Notes: generated by a model not told the origin, from the letters alone. DNA of 64,000 bases from an uncultured Oscillospiraceae bacterium (GCA_900548355.1 URKR01000001.1:62001-126000), one strand, 5' to 3'. Numbered from the stretch's first letter, positions 10,201 through 17,415 are shown. Numbers and translations are program-made.

Positions 10201-10726
10201 AAACGGCCTTACCGGGGCGGAACGGGGAACAGCCATCCATGCATTTTTACAGAGTGTCCCCTTCCATACGGAGGTACTTGACCTGGATGCAGAGGTACAG
10301 CGCCAGGTGGACCAGCAGCTGCTTGATCCGGCATTGGCCGCACATCTGCGGCTGGACGACGTCCGACCTTTCTTTGAAAGCGCGGTCTGGCGGCGTATCC
10401 GCCTGGCAGACACTGTCTTGCGGGAAGAACCCTTTATCACCGCACTGCCGGCCGGCGCTGTCATGCCGGAAGGCGCCGCTGCGCCGGAGAGCGCACAGGT
10501 TCTTGTGCAGGGCATCGCAGACGCAGTGCTGGTTTTTGCCGATCATGCCGAAATTCTTGATTACAAAACGGATCGCTCCCAAGACCCGGCTTTTTACATC
10601 CAGTCTTACGCCAAACAACTGCAACTGTATCGCTATGCATTTGCGATGCGTTTGGGCGTGCCGGTTACCAAACTGACCATTTATAGCACAACGCTAGCGC
10701 AGGAAATTGACATTCCGTTGGCCTGA
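7244..10726 (+). CDS. addA: ATP-dependent helicase/nuclease subunit A
   Basis: AddA is the UvrD/Rep superfamily 1 helicase plus nuclease of the AddAB complex. The protein has 1160 residues. It shows Walker A AAGSGKT at residues 27-33, the Walker B/motif II region VLVDEYQDTN, motif III VGDIKQSIYRFRQADP, motif V/VI sequences MTVHRSKGLEFPIVF and EEMRILYVALTRAQD, and a C-terminal nuclease motif EILDYKTDRS. It is co-oriented with addB. A bidirectional terminator closes the operon. Confidence 0.97.
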   Translation: MSNTIEFTKAQSAAITARGGSLLVSAAAGSGKTRVLVERAVGLIIDPDHPIEADSLLMMTFTNAAAAKLRADITERLAEEVRADPGNSRLRRQQMRLQRASIGTVDAFCLHFVQQHFTALEIPPDFETADEATLGRIRQDTLAAVLEQAYANPDFRAFADLYDRGRTDSTAGNVVLELYEFTRALPHPNRALREFATQWQADLPPAQTLWGRTLLCGAVDRVRGILRLLEAALQAAAQDELADRAFTGVLLDDQSRLERLAKVLENADWDGAIAALDEEGGWKRPGRINGGRSANPAASAAAELRDRAKKQTEQLRKDWLLCTAAEFAADRRRAAPLVEALVQTVQLFADAYFQAKLAEKVLDYADYEHLTLDLLQTQDGARTPLCKTVSRQYAAVLVDEYQDTNALQDAIYFSLAAPDASNLFFVGDIKQSIYRFRQADPSVFAAKQAAWRPYPDPQQIPFKEPATISLDANFRSAPAVIEGINDIFETIFSESLGGIAYGKGQRLVVGKPSDYRGLCEIDVLENADAASDAAVIAARIREMQAEGYPVRGKAGTRPCQFEDFCILLRGRQDFAVYEAALRAAEIPVYADVAADLLDAPHIRPFAALLRVVDNPAQDVELAAVLLSPMYPYTPDDLVHLRGKIPGGSLYAAVLRHGAGRFDAFLQDLAVFRHLARTLSVDQLIEELLARTGYLAAVGALPDGPRCREDLRAFVAWASGAGARGLPALIRAMQAAQHSGGIQPAGGGQSRPGCVSIMTVHRSKGLEFPIVFVANTAHKFNQSDVIRPVLNHRTLGVGLTLRDGRRASRYKTLPYAALAQAIKAETLSEEMRILYVALTRAQDVLIVTIPVKQLDSSLKSPALYAKAGAVGPEMLQTFSSWSGWLLTAALRHPGSAELWARTDFLPPPFTSKASLTIRLCTPPAPAAAPAEPPAPEPDQLLLAALQQSFAWKDPRRPLRDIPAKVSVSAVTHAARPLALERPAFMQKNGLTGAERGTAIHAFLQSVPFHTEVLDLDAEVQRQVDQQLLDPALAAHLRLDDVRPFFESAVWRRIRLADTVLREEPFITALPAGAVMPEGAAAPESAQVLVQGIADAVLVFADHAEILDYKTDRSQDPAFYIQSYAKQLQLYRYAFAMRLGVPVTKLTIYSTTLAQEIDIPLA

Positions 10727-10731
10727 ACACG

Positions 10732-10775
10732 AAAAAACGGAACTGCACGAGAATTCTCGGCAGTTCCGTTTTTTG
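10732..10775. terminator. Bidirectional terminator between addA and recR
   Basis: AACGGAACTGC pairs with GCAGTTCCGTT, with A-runs on the left and T-runs on the right, so it can end transcription of both converging operons. Confidence 0.85.
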
Positions 10776-10796
10776 GTTTGGTGCTGAGATGGGCTT

Positions 10797-11393
10797 TTAC
10801 AGTTCCCCGCGGCCTTCCATTGCACGGAAAAGGGTGGTCTCATCGGCATATTCCAGCGAAGAACCTACTGGTAGCCCATAGGCCAGCCGGGTGACACGGA
10901 TACCAAGCGGTTTGATCAGCTTGGCAAGATACATCGCGGTGGCTTCCCCCTCAACCGTGGGGCTCGTAGCCATAATAACTTCCTTGACAGTATCATCCAA
11001 CCGGGCAAGCAGTTCTTTTACGCAGAGTTGGTCTGCGCCGATACCATCCATGGGGGAGATCAGCCCGTGCAGTACATGGTAAAGGGCTTTGTATTCATGG
11101 GTACGTTCAATAGCCTTGATATCCCGCGGGGCTTCGACAACACAGATGACCGAACGATCCCGTTTGGGAGAAGAACAGATCGGGCAGACCTCCGCCGAAG
11201 TATAGTCCTGGCACAGGCGGCATCGATGCAGCTTGGTTTTAGCGGATTCAATCGCTTTGGCAAGTTCCATCGCCTGTTCGTTCGGCATTGACATTACTTC
11301 ATAGGCCATCCGGGTGGCCCCTTTGCGCCCCACGCCGGGAAAGCGGGAAAACTGGTCGATCAGGTTTTCCAGTGGTTCTGAGGGTTGCTGCAT
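10797..11393 (-). CDS. recR: Recombination mediator protein RecR
   Basis: RecR works with RecF and RecO to load RecA on gapped DNA. This 198-residue protein has the helix-hairpin-helix FSRFPGVGRKGATRMAYE, a four-cysteine zinc finger (CRLC and CPIC, about residues 57-75), and the Toprim motif VVEAPRDIKAIE. The ATG at 11393 gives the normal family length; the longer frame reading into ybaB is not needed. The order dnaX-ybaB-recR is a conserved bacterial operon. Confidence 0.96.
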   Translation of the reverse strand: MQQPSEPLENLIDQFSRFPGVGRKGATRMAYEVMSMPNEQAMELAKAIESAKTKLHRCRLCQDYTSAEVCPICSSPKRDRSVICVVEAPRDIKAIERTHEYKALYHVLHGLISPMDGIGADQLCVKELLARLDDTVKEVIMATSPTVEGEATAMYLAKLIKPLGIRVTRLAYGLPVGSSLEYADETTLFRAMEGRGEL

Positions 11394-11404
11394 GGAAACC
11401 TCTT

Positions 11405-11746
11405 TCAGCCCAGGCCGGGGATGTTCAGTCCGCCGGTCATCTTGGACATTTCTTCTTCTGAATCTTTGTCCACCGCGGCGCAAGCGCTGTTGACCGCCGC
11501 GGCGATCAGGTCTTCAAGCATTTCGATATCGTCCGGGTCCACCGCTTCGGGCTTGATCTTGACGGCGGTCACCTCATGTTTGCCGGTCATGGTGACCGAA
11601 ACCATTTCGCCACTGGCGGTACCGGTATACTCGCGCGCTTCCAGTTCGGCCTGTTTGGCACGGATATCATCCTGCATTTTCTGAACCTGGCGCATCATGG
11701 CCTGCGGGTCGGGTCGGCCGTATCCTTTGGGAAGTCTGGCTTTCAT
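11405..11746 (-). CDS. YbaB/EbfC family nucleoid-associated protein
   Basis: A 113-residue DNA-binding protein that forms a dimeric tweezers-like fold in characterised homologues. Family features are the N-terminal helix MMRQVQKMQDDIRAKQAELE, a central strand segment VTMTGKHEVTAVKI, and a C-terminal helix ending in MTGGLNIPGLG. It lies between dnaX and recR, its usual place. The start is preceded by a clear AAAGGAG sequence. Confidence 0.95.
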   Translation of the reverse strand: MKARLPKGYGRPDPQAMMRQVQKMQDDIRAKQAELEAREYTGTASGEMVSVTMTGKHEVTAVKIKPEAVDPDDIEMLEDLIAAAVNSACAAVDKDSEEEMSKMTGGLNIPGLG

Positions 11747-11794
11747 AAAGAATCTCCTTTTTTGTTTTAGTTTATACAGCGGTAAGGCAGAAAG

Positions 11795-13453
11795 TCACTT
11801 TTCGTCAATCTGCACATCAACGCCAAGGCTCTGCATCTGGCGTAGCGTCTCATCAACCGAGACGGCCGGTGTACCGCTGTCCTCCTGCTTTGGCGGTTGG
11901 TATGGACCGATAAAACAGTTGAGATGGGTCACGTCATAGATGCATTCCTTGATCTGCTTGGAAACGTCCTTGTTGTTTTTGATATAATCACGGAAGGCAT
12001 CGCTGCACTCAAACAGCACGCGGCGGCCATCGTAATAAGCACGGGTTCCTTGCAAGAAGGAGGATAGCATCGGGTCCCGCTCTGCAATCACTTCAAGAAC
12101 GGCCGCCCATTGCGGGAACGGCTGTGGCGGTCCGGCCGGCCCTGCCGGCTGCGGCCGGGCAGCGGGTTCTGCCACAGGCAAAGGGGGAGCAGGGGAAACG
12201 GCGGGGGTCTCTGCCGGCGGCGTACCGGCAGAAACAGCGGGCGCGGCAACTGGCGGCACTGCTGTAGCGGCCGACGCTGTGGGCGGCGGCGATACCGCCG
12301 CCGCTGCGCCTGATGTAAAAGGCTGCGGTGTGTAAGCAGCCGGCGTGGATACGGCAACGGGAGCAGCTTCAGGCTGGGTCAGGGAAAAAATGGCCAGCTC
12401 CAGCTCAATGCGTTGATCCGTGCCGCGAGCCATCTTTTCCAGCGCGCTGCCAAAAGCATTGATCGCCCGCACGGCCTGCTGCTGCGGAAAATCTTTGCGC
12501 GCAGCGTAAGCGGATTCTTCTTCCGGTGCAGTACCGGTCAGCAGGTCGGTGCCGCCGGGCAAGGCACAGAGCATCAGGTTGCGGTAGTGCCCTGCAAGCT
12601 CCATGCAGAGCCGGCGCATATCGACCGATTGCTGGCGCAGTTCCGCCACTTTCTCCAAGGCCTGCACGGCATTGCCTGCTGCGATTGCATCGCTGATCTC
12701 AAACAGGTATTTGCGGTCGGTCACGCCGGCCATTCGGCGTACAAGCGCTTCGTCCACCGTGTTGCTCACACCGGCACAGGTATCCAGGATGGAAAGCGCA
12801 TCGCGCATGGCGCCGTCAGCCAAACGGCCGATCAGTTCGGCGGCGGGGGGCGCCAGCGCAATCTTTTCTTCCCCGGCTACATACTCAAGCCGGCCGGCAA
12901 TGTCCTGGGCGGTAATGCGGGCAAAGTCATATCGCTGGCAACGCGAAAGAATAGTGGCTGGTACCTTTTGCACCTCGGTAGTGGCCAGAATGAAAATGAC
13001 ATGCTCGGGCGGTTCTTCCATCGTTTTGAGCAGCGCGTTGAAGGCCGAGGTGGAGAGCATATGCACCTCATCGATGATATACACTTTGTACCGGCAGACA
13101 GCCGGCAGATAGGCGGTTTCATCACGCAGGTCTCGGATGTCGTCTACACTGTTGTTAGAAGCTGCGTCAATTTCGGAAATATCCAAGACGCTGCCTTCAT
13201 CAATACCCTTACAGACGGCACATTCGCCGCATGGCTCCGGGCTTGAGGTATCAAGGCAGTTGACCGCCTTGGCAAAGATCTTGGCACAGGTGGTTTTACC
13301 GGTGCCGCGCGTGCCGGTAAACAGGTACGCATGCCCGATGCGGCCGGCACTGATCTGGTTTTGCAGCGCCGTGACAATGGCCTGTTGCCCGACGACATCC
13401 GCAAAACGGCGCGGACGCCATTTACGATACAGCGCGCGATACACCTGAAACAC
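11795..13453 (-). CDS. dnaX: DNA polymerase III subunit gamma/tau
   Basis: DnaX is the clamp-loader ATPase of the replisome. The 552-residue protein opens with YRALYRKWRPRRFADVVGQ. It has Walker A GTRGTGKTT at residues 47-55, zinc-binding cysteines around CGECAVCKG, Walker B IIDEVHML, and sensor regions. A Pro/Ala-rich linker at roughly residues 365-450 joins the ATPase core to a tau-like C-terminal domain. The gene starts about 30 bases downstream of the SRP RNA on the same strand. Confidence 0.96.
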   Translation of the reverse strand: MFQVYRALYRKWRPRRFADVVGQQAIVTALQNQISAGRIGHAYLFTGTRGTGKTTCAKIFAKAVNCLDTSSPEPCGECAVCKGIDEGSVLDISEIDAASNNSVDDIRDLRDETAYLPAVCRYKVYIIDEVHMLSTSAFNALLKTMEEPPEHVIFILATTEVQKVPATILSRCQRYDFARITAQDIAGRLEYVAGEEKIALAPPAAELIGRLADGAMRDALSILDTCAGVSNTVDEALVRRMAGVTDRKYLFEISDAIAAGNAVQALEKVAELRQQSVDMRRLCMELAGHYRNLMLCALPGGTDLLTGTAPEEESAYAARKDFPQQQAVRAINAFGSALEKMARGTDQRIELELAIFSLTQPEAAPVAVSTPAAYTPQPFTSGAAAAVSPPPTASAATAVPPVAAPAVSAGTPPAETPAVSPAPPLPVAEPAARPQPAGPAGPPQPFPQWAAVLEVIAERDPMLSSFLQGTRAYYDGRRVLFECSDAFRDYIKNNKDVSKQIKECIYDVTHLNCFIGPYQPPKQEDSGTPAVSVDETLRQMQSLGVDVQIDEK

Positions 13454-13484
13454 CTGCCTTTGCCAAGTTTTGTGTATTGAAAAA

Positions 13485-13664
13485 GGACAGGGCCGCGCGG
13501 GTGTGCCCCGCGGTTGTGCTGTTTTGCATACGGATGCAGGCTGACCGCAGCACCGGGGAGCCTGCGCTTAATGCTGCTCGGTTCCCCGCCTGACATGGTT
13601 CACGCGGCCCCCGCGCACGGGGCCCACATCCGTATGCAAAACAGCGCAATGTTGCCCTGTCCGC
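13485..13664 (-). ncRNA. ffs: Signal recognition particle RNA
   Basis: Read leftward, the apical SRP domain is clear: GTGAACCATGTCAGGC, then a GGAA-like loop, CGAGCAGCATTAAGC, and CCCCGGTGCTGCGGTCAGCCTG, matching conserved helix 8. The 5' end GGACAGGG pairs with 3' CCCTGTCC, and a perfect 19-bp helix (13518-13536 with 13627-13645) forms the stem. A T-run at 13480-13484 ends it. At about 180 nt it is longer than 4.5S RNA and shorter than the Bacillus form. The RNA binds Ffh to target nascent membrane proteins. Confidence 0.92.
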
Positions 13665-13671
13665 AGCGTTT

Positions 13672-13700
13672 ATTATACACTACTTTTTCATGAATTGCAA
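13672..13700 (-). promoter_or_regulatory. SRP RNA promoter
   Basis: Leftward -35 TTGCAA (13700-13695), a 17-bp spacer, and perfect -10 TATAAT (13677-13672). The predicted start coincides with the 5' end of the SRP RNA. It may also feed dnaX-ybaB-recR through incomplete termination. Confidence 0.85.
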
Positions 13701-13757
13701 GGCTGAAAATGTCGGCCTGTGATTTTGGGCTTTTTTCGGCAGGTCGACAACCTTTGC

Positions 13758-13786
13758 TTGACAAAACATACGCCGGGTGGTACAAT
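13758..13786 (+). promoter_or_regulatory. smpB promoter
   Basis: Perfect -35 TTGACA at 13758-13763, a 17-bp spacer and -10 TACAAT at 13781-13786, about 20 bases before the smpB Shine-Dalgarno sequence. Confidence 0.8.
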
Positions 13787-13822
13787 AACTTACCCGGCAG
13801 TGGGGAGAAGGAGGTGGCGCGC

Positions 13823-14287
13823 GTGGCCGGTAAAGAGGAGCCCAAAAAGGTGATTGCCCTCAATCGGGAGGCGCGTCATGAATACTTCGTGATGGAAACG
13901 CTGGAGACAGGCATCGCGCTTGCCGGGACTGAGGTCAAAAGCCTGCGGGCTGGCGGCGTGAATCTCAAGGATGCTTGGGCGGATATCGATAACGGCGAAT
14001 TGATTCTCAAAGGAATGCATATCAGCCCGTACGAACAGGGTAGCATCTTCAACCGGGACCCGCGCCGCCCGCGGCGTCTGTTGGCCCATAAGGCGGAGAT
14101 TCGGCGTTTTGCCCAGGAACTCAAATTGCAGGGATATACCCTGATTCCGCTGTCACTCTATTTCAAGCATGGCCGGGTCAAGGTCGAACTGGGGCTGTGC
14201 AAGGGCAAAAAGTTGTATGACAAACGTGCGTCTGCTGCAGCGCGGGACGCCAAGCGCGATATCGACCGCGCGCTGAAGCAGCGCTGA
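13823..14287 (+). CDS. smpB: SsrA-binding protein SmpB
   Basis: SmpB binds the tRNA-like domain of tmRNA and delivers it to stalled ribosomes for trans-translation. The 154-residue protein carries the family core: [30 protein letters not shown], and the C-terminal tail GKKLYDKR rich in Lys and Arg. The GTG at 13823 is chosen because GAAGGAGG ends eight bases before it; a GTG at 13814 lies inside the RBS. The tmRNA gene follows 43 bases downstream, so partner RNA and protein are adjacent. Confidence 0.95.
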   Translation: MAGKEEPKKVIALNREARHEYFVMETLETGIALAGTEVKSLRAGGVNLKDAWADIDNGELILKGMHISPYEQGSIFNRDPRRPRRLLAHKAEIRRFAQELKLQGYTLIPLSLYFKHGRVKVELGLCKGKKLYDKRASAAARDAKRDIDRALKQR

Positions 14288-14330
14288 GGCTGTTTGGCCC
14301 AAACCTATCCGCGGCAACCGCCGCTTATGC

Positions 14331-14683
14331 GGGGATGTAATGGTTTCGACGGGGGGAGAGGGGCGTGAGCAGCGGGCCGTGGCGGTGACCCACGATAAAA
14401 GCGCCAACTTAAATGAACTGACAACGATTATCCCGTTGCCGTCGCGGCCTAATTAGGCCCGACCGTCCCGCCCGTTTTAGCACCGCACGGGGCCGGGGCG
14501 TCGATTAGGTGCTGAACATGTACGGGCCTAAGCTTTGCCGTCCGTCAGGTATTCATGAAGCTACCAAGGCGTAGCGCGTGTGTGCTCGCCCGCGCCAAGG
14601 GAATTTTAATAAACACACTGCGCCCGGAGATACTCTAACCGCTTTCTTTTCGGACAGGGGTTCGATTCCCCTCATCTCCACCA
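14331..14683 (+). ncRNA. ssrA: Transfer-messenger RNA
   Basis: The 5' end GGGGATG pairs with 3' CATCTCC, followed by A and an encoded CCA. The T-arm GGTTCGATTCC and the typical 5' segment GTAATGGTTTCGACGG are present. The tag frame ends D-N-D-Y-P-V-A-V-A-A before TAA at 14450-14452; the resume codon is probably at or just before the Asp codon at 14420. The terminal alanines fit a ClpXP-type degradation tag. The acceptor end is the prophage attachment core, and integration leaves the mature RNA intact. Confidence 0.97.
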
Positions 14684-14705
14684 TTCTATAGGTATACGAG
14701 CACCT
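14677..14705 (+). other. attL: core plus one attP arm
   Basis: The core TCCACCA (14677-14683) is the 3' end of tmRNA. After seven bases comes GGTATACGAGCACCT (14691-14705), which is the inverted counterpart of the arm at 47339-47353 with one mismatch in 15. This fits the P' half-site of a serine-integrase attP. Confidence 0.75.
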
Positions 14706-14719
14706 GTAAGATCGCACCA

Positions 14720-15004
14720 ATGCCGGACGGCCTTTTTGCTGTGGTTGTCAAAATCGATGACCATGACACTGAGGCCAGAAGGCAAACGAAAAAAGCGACC
14801 TATGCTGAGATACGTGCATGGGTCGAGAAAACATATGGCCAAGTCGTGACCAACCTGGACATCAGCCGCACCAAGCAGCGCTGCGGGCTTGCCACAGTCC
14901 CATACAATGGGCGTCAGGCATCCGGGCGGTATCAAGATCCGAGACGCCGCCCCGAGAAAGAGGCACTTGTGGAGCAGGCGCTGCGACATTTTGGCCTCAT
15001 ATGA
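14720..15004 (+). CDS. Small protein resembling the C-terminal extension of clostridial RlmD-type methyltransferases
   Basis: A 94-residue protein. The stretches KKATYAEIRAWVEKTYG, ISRTKQRCGL and RPEKEALVEQALRHFGLI resemble, from memory, a small domain at the C-terminus of some clostridial 23S rRNA uracil methyltransferases that also occurs alone. It contains no methyltransferase catalytic motifs. The function is unknown. No Shine-Dalgarno sequence precedes the ATG, and no promoter is visible between it and tmRNA, so it may be transcribed by read-through from ssrA. Confidence 0.5.
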   Translation: MPDGLFAVVVKIDDHDTEARRQTKKATYAEIRAWVEKTYGQVVTNLDISRTKQRCGLATVPYNGRQASGRYQDPRRRPEKEALVEQALRHFGLI

Positions 15005-15009
15005 CAGTA

Positions 15010-15048
15010 AGACCCGGCACAGAGTAAAATCTGTGCCGGGTCTTTTTT
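15010..15048. terminator. Strong terminator at the left end of the prophage
   Basis: GACCCGGCACAGA (15011-15023) pairs with TCTGTGCCGGGTC, followed by six T. It ends rightward transcription from ssrA and the first phage gene. The repressor stop codon lies inside it. Confidence 0.9.
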
Positions 15049-15406
15049 AGTCTTGTTTTCCGAACTCCATGGCAGCTAATACAGCGTCCATGGCATTCTT
15101 TGTCGCCTCGAATTGCCGGTCCGGCAGGCGCTCCAGACGCTCCGTCAGCATGTGTATTGCTGCAGATCGTTGATCGTCATCATCACTGACGCCAAATAAC
15201 ACGCGGTCAGCCGATACCGCCAACGCCTCACAGATCCGCATCAACGTCGGCAGCGACAGGCCTACTGCCCCACGCTCGATCGCAGACACATGCTTATCTC
15301 CTATGCCGAGGATGTCGGCGAGTCGTTCCTGTGTCAGGCCTGTATCTTCGCGGATCTGACGTATATTTTGTCCGATCTGGATATTGATCGGCTTCTTTTC
15401 CTTCAC
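15047..15406 (-). CDS. XRE-family repressor (CI-like)
   Basis: A 119-residue DNA-binding protein. Residues 8-65 form a helix-turn-helix of the Cro/CI type: IGQNIRQIREDTGLTQERLADILG, then KHVSAIERGAVGLSLPTLMRI. The C-terminal half is probably for oligomerisation. It is divergent from the early genes, the normal place for the lysogeny repressor. Four in-frame GTG codons could start it; 15406 is favoured because AGGTGG lies at suitable distance, but 15418 is possible. No protease-type CI domain is seen, so induction would need another trigger. Confidence 0.85.
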   Translation of the reverse strand: MKEKKPINIQIGQNIRQIREDTGLTQERLADILGIGDKHVSAIERGAVGLSLPTLMRICEALAVSADRVLFGVSDDDDQRSAAIHMLTERLERLPDRQFEATKNAMDAVLAAMEFGKQD

Positions 15407-15421
15407 GCGCACCACCACCTA

Positions 15422-15478
15422 CTACTATTAGTCTATCTAGTAGCAGTGTTGACATGAACCATCTATATTTATTACAAT
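15422..15478. promoter_or_regulatory. Divergent control region of the immunity locus
   Basis: Rightward promoter: TTGACA (15449-15454), an 18-bp spacer and TACAAT (15473-15478). Just upstream is an operator-like inverted repeat, CTACTA and TAGTAG flanking a ten-base centre (15422-15443). It lies between the repressor and the SLOG gene, a suitable place for autoregulation. Confidence 0.6.
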
Positions 15479-15525
15479 AAGGGATAAATATAACATTACA
15501 GTCTGCAAAAGGTGGTGACACAGAC

Positions 15526-15981
15526 ATGCAAACGTGCTTTTTTATAGGCCATCGCGAGGCGCCGGAGGATATCTACCAAGCGCTGTATGACGCCGTATTA
15601 CGGCATATAGAGGCGTATGGCGTGACAGACTATGTAGTCGGCCATTACGGCCGATTTGACGCGATGGCTGCCCGCGCCGTCCGTGAGGCAAAAAAGATAC
15701 ATCCAGATGTGAGGCTGTCTCTGCTGCTACCCTACCACCCGGCTGAGCGCGATGTGTGGCAGCCGGAGCAGTATGACAGCCTGTTCTACCCGCCGGACCA
15801 GGAAACGGTCCCTCGGCGCGTCGCGATTGTGCCGGCCAACAGGTACATGGTCGATCACAGCACTCATCTCATCGCATACGCGTGGCACCCTGCCAGTAAC
15901 GCGCGAGAGCTGGTCGAGTATGCGACGCGCCGGGGTGTTAGTGTGATTAACCTGGCCAGCAATATCCCCCGATATAGCTAA
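15526..15981 (+). CDS. SLOG-superfamily (DUF1273-like) protein
   Basis: A 151-residue protein opening with TCFFIGHREAP. It contains VGHYGRFDAMAA and ends with a Rossmann-like pattern, NRYMVDHSTHLIAYAW and GVSVINL. This is the pattern of the SLOG/DUF1273 (YpsA-like) fold, thought to bind nucleotides or nucleotide-derived ligands; some relatives occur in defence and signalling loci. Here it is the first gene rightward of the repressor, transcribed from the immunity promoter. A role in sensing or immunity is inference. The RBS AAAGGTGG precedes the ATG. Confidence 0.7.
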   Translation: MQTCFFIGHREAPEDIYQALYDAVLRHIEAYGVTDYVVGHYGRFDAMAARAVREAKKIHPDVRLSLLLPYHPAERDVWQPEQYDSLFYPPDQETVPRRVAIVPANRYMVDHSTHLIAYAWHPASNARELVEYATRRGVSVINLASNIPRYS

Positions 15982-16016
15982 TATTTTTCTCGTTCAAAAA
16001 TTATTTACATTTGCTC

Positions 16017-16045
16017 TTGCAAAAATGCTCATAAATGAGTATAAT
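16017..16045 (+). promoter_or_regulatory. Promoter P1 with a palindromic operator
   Basis: TTGCAA (16017-16022), 17-bp spacer, TATAAT (16040-16045). The spacer carries the perfect 12-bp palindrome CTCATAAATGAG (16028-16039), which recurs in the spacer of the promoter at 45464-45492. Confidence 0.75.
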
Positions 16046-16071
16046 TAAATATTCTGAAAAAATAAAAATTA

Positions 16072-16100
16072 TTGACTTCTGCCGCGAAAAGTGGTATATT
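16072..16100 (+). promoter_or_regulatory. Promoter P2 of the early leader RNA
   Basis: TTGACT (16072-16077), 17-bp spacer, TATATT (16095-16100). Transcription should begin near 16107, at the first hairpin of the leader RNA. Confidence 0.75.
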
Positions 16101-16106
16101 ATAGGT

Positions 16107-16370
16107 GTCAGGAGGGAGACCTCCAGACACAAAAATGAATAGAAACCAATGCTTGAATGAGGCATCTGAAAAGGGGTTCGCGGCCGTGAACGCGAACATC
16201 AAACCCGAGACGCGGTGCACGCTTACACGGTGAGGGCGGCTGCATATACCCATAAGAAAATAAAGCAGCAAGCAAGGCTGGCCGAGAGGCCGACAGTCGG
16301 ACAAGGCAACAAGCACTGGATGCGCAATGATCATGTATCGTTGTGTGTCCAGTGTTTGTTGCCTTTTTTT
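16107..16370 (+). ncRNA. Candidate structured phage RNA, about 265 nt
   Basis: Starts just after a strong promoter with a hairpin GTGTC-a-GGAGG-GAGA-CCTCC-a-GACAC. It continues with GTTCGCG/CGCGAAC nested in GGG/CCC, a TGGCC-GAGA-GGCCG hairpin, and a large terminator at 16305-16370 (GGCAACAA-CACTGGA paired with TCCAGTG-TTGTTGCC, then seven T). Two stems carry GNRA loops. No convincing reading frame lies within it. It could be a free small RNA or the regulated leader of the early operon. I do not recognise it as a known RNA family. Confidence 0.6.
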
Positions 16371-16413
16371 GTTTTCAATTTCAAAAAACAAGGATTACAA
16401 GGAGGAAAAAACA

Positions 16414-16938
16414 ATGGCAAAAGCAACAGCTAACTGCACATGCAAAGAGTGTGGCAAACATTTCGAAAAGGTTAAGATCTTGCGCAACTGCGCAGAGGCC
16501 GAGTCTTGGCGGAAGTGGGCTGAGGAGCATATCGACACTTGCCCGGACTGTTGGCGCGACGCCTACCGCGCAGCAGATAGGTCCGAAATCGACGCACTGC
16601 GCAAAGAGTATGATGCTCCGCCGATGACCGGGTCCGACAAGCAGATTGCTTGGGCCGAGCAGATCCAACTGCGAGCAGTGCAGGCGATGCGCAAATTCGC
16701 TGACAACGCGCTTGCTATATCGCGAAAAGAATTGGTCGACGGCAAAATCACAGAGGATGTGCATCAGGAGCGGATTGCCCAAAACGAAAGATACATCCGC
16801 TACCTCTACACCGAGACGAGCGCGTCGTGGTGGATCGATCGCCGCGACAAATCTGAGATGGATGTGTGTCGCGAGCTGGTGTTGCGCGGTGTGCAGGCAG
16901 GACATATTCAGGTGCCCGCGCCTAACAAGGGGGTGTGA
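16414..16938 (+). CDS. Zinc-ribbon phage protein of unknown function
   Basis: A 174-residue protein. The N-terminal 50 residues contain CTCKECGKHF and, further on, CPDCW, forming two cysteine pairs that probably bind zinc. The rest is helical and charged, with TGSDKQIAWAEQIQLRAVQAMRKF, a segment seen in small hypothetical proteins of clostridial mobile elements. It is the first gene after the leader RNA terminator and has a strong RBS (AAGGAGG). No function is assigned. Confidence 0.75.
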   Translation: MAKATANCTCKECGKHFEKVKILRNCAEAESWRKWAEEHIDTCPDCWRDAYRAADRSEIDALRKEYDAPPMTGSDKQIAWAEQIQLRAVQAMRKFADNALAISRKELVDGKITEDVHQERIAQNERYIRYLYTETSASWWIDRRDKSEMDVCRELVLRGVQAGHIQVPAPNKGV

Positions 16939-16940
16939 TC

Positions 16941-17414
16941 ATGAGCTATGCTATTATTACGCCGCGTGACTATGCACGCAATCGTCGATCCCTACCGTTT
17001 GGAGCACATGAGATTACACATGATGGCAAGCCGGACTGGCGCAAGGCCCGTGGAGGTCTCATTGCCGTGACAGATGGCACTGATCATCAATACGTCGCAA
17101 CAGGTCTGCTATTTGCAGTCGAGATTATCGACGGACAGCCTGTTATCGTATCCTACTGGCGCTCCGGGGCGGATACTGGACTGCATGCATCACGTCCGTA
17201 TACGATCAACAGCGTCCGCCAGATGGTCACCAAGGGCCAGATCGTCCGCCGCAAGTGGCCGCTGAGCTATGAGGATATGATCCGTATGGTTCGGGCCGTG
17301 CACCCGGACGCATGGGTGCCTGGCCCGATCGACTGGTATGCAGAGTATGGCCTGTCTTACGACGAGGCAACTGGAGAGATCCGCAACCAGCGAGGACTTA
17401 GGGAGGATGGATGA
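16941..17414 (+). CDS. Hypothetical early phage protein
   Basis: 157 residues, unrecognised. It is soluble-looking, with mixed strands and many aromatic residues. It follows the zinc-ribbon gene immediately; a GTG at 16935 overlaps that gene's stop, but the ATG at 16941 has better spacing from GGGGGTG. It belongs to a tightly packed early operon that ends with the D5 helicase. Confidence 0.65.
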   Translation: MSYAIITPRDYARNRRSLPFGAHEITHDGKPDWRKARGGLIAVTDGTDHQYVATGLLFAVEIIDGQPVIVSYWRSGADTGLHASRPYTINSVRQMVTKGQIVRRKWPLSYEDMIRMVRAVHPDAWVPGPIDWYAEYGLSYDEATGEIRNQRGLREDG

Positions 17415-17415
17415 T

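Noticed and set aside
14659..14683. A tRNA gene suggested by the T-arm GGTTCGATTCC
   Set aside because: It is the 3' half of tmRNA; no anticodon arm or separate tRNA is present.
16215..16433. 72-codon frame through the leader RNA
   Set aside because: No RBS, crosses the terminator, and its end overlaps the real gene at 16414 in another frame.
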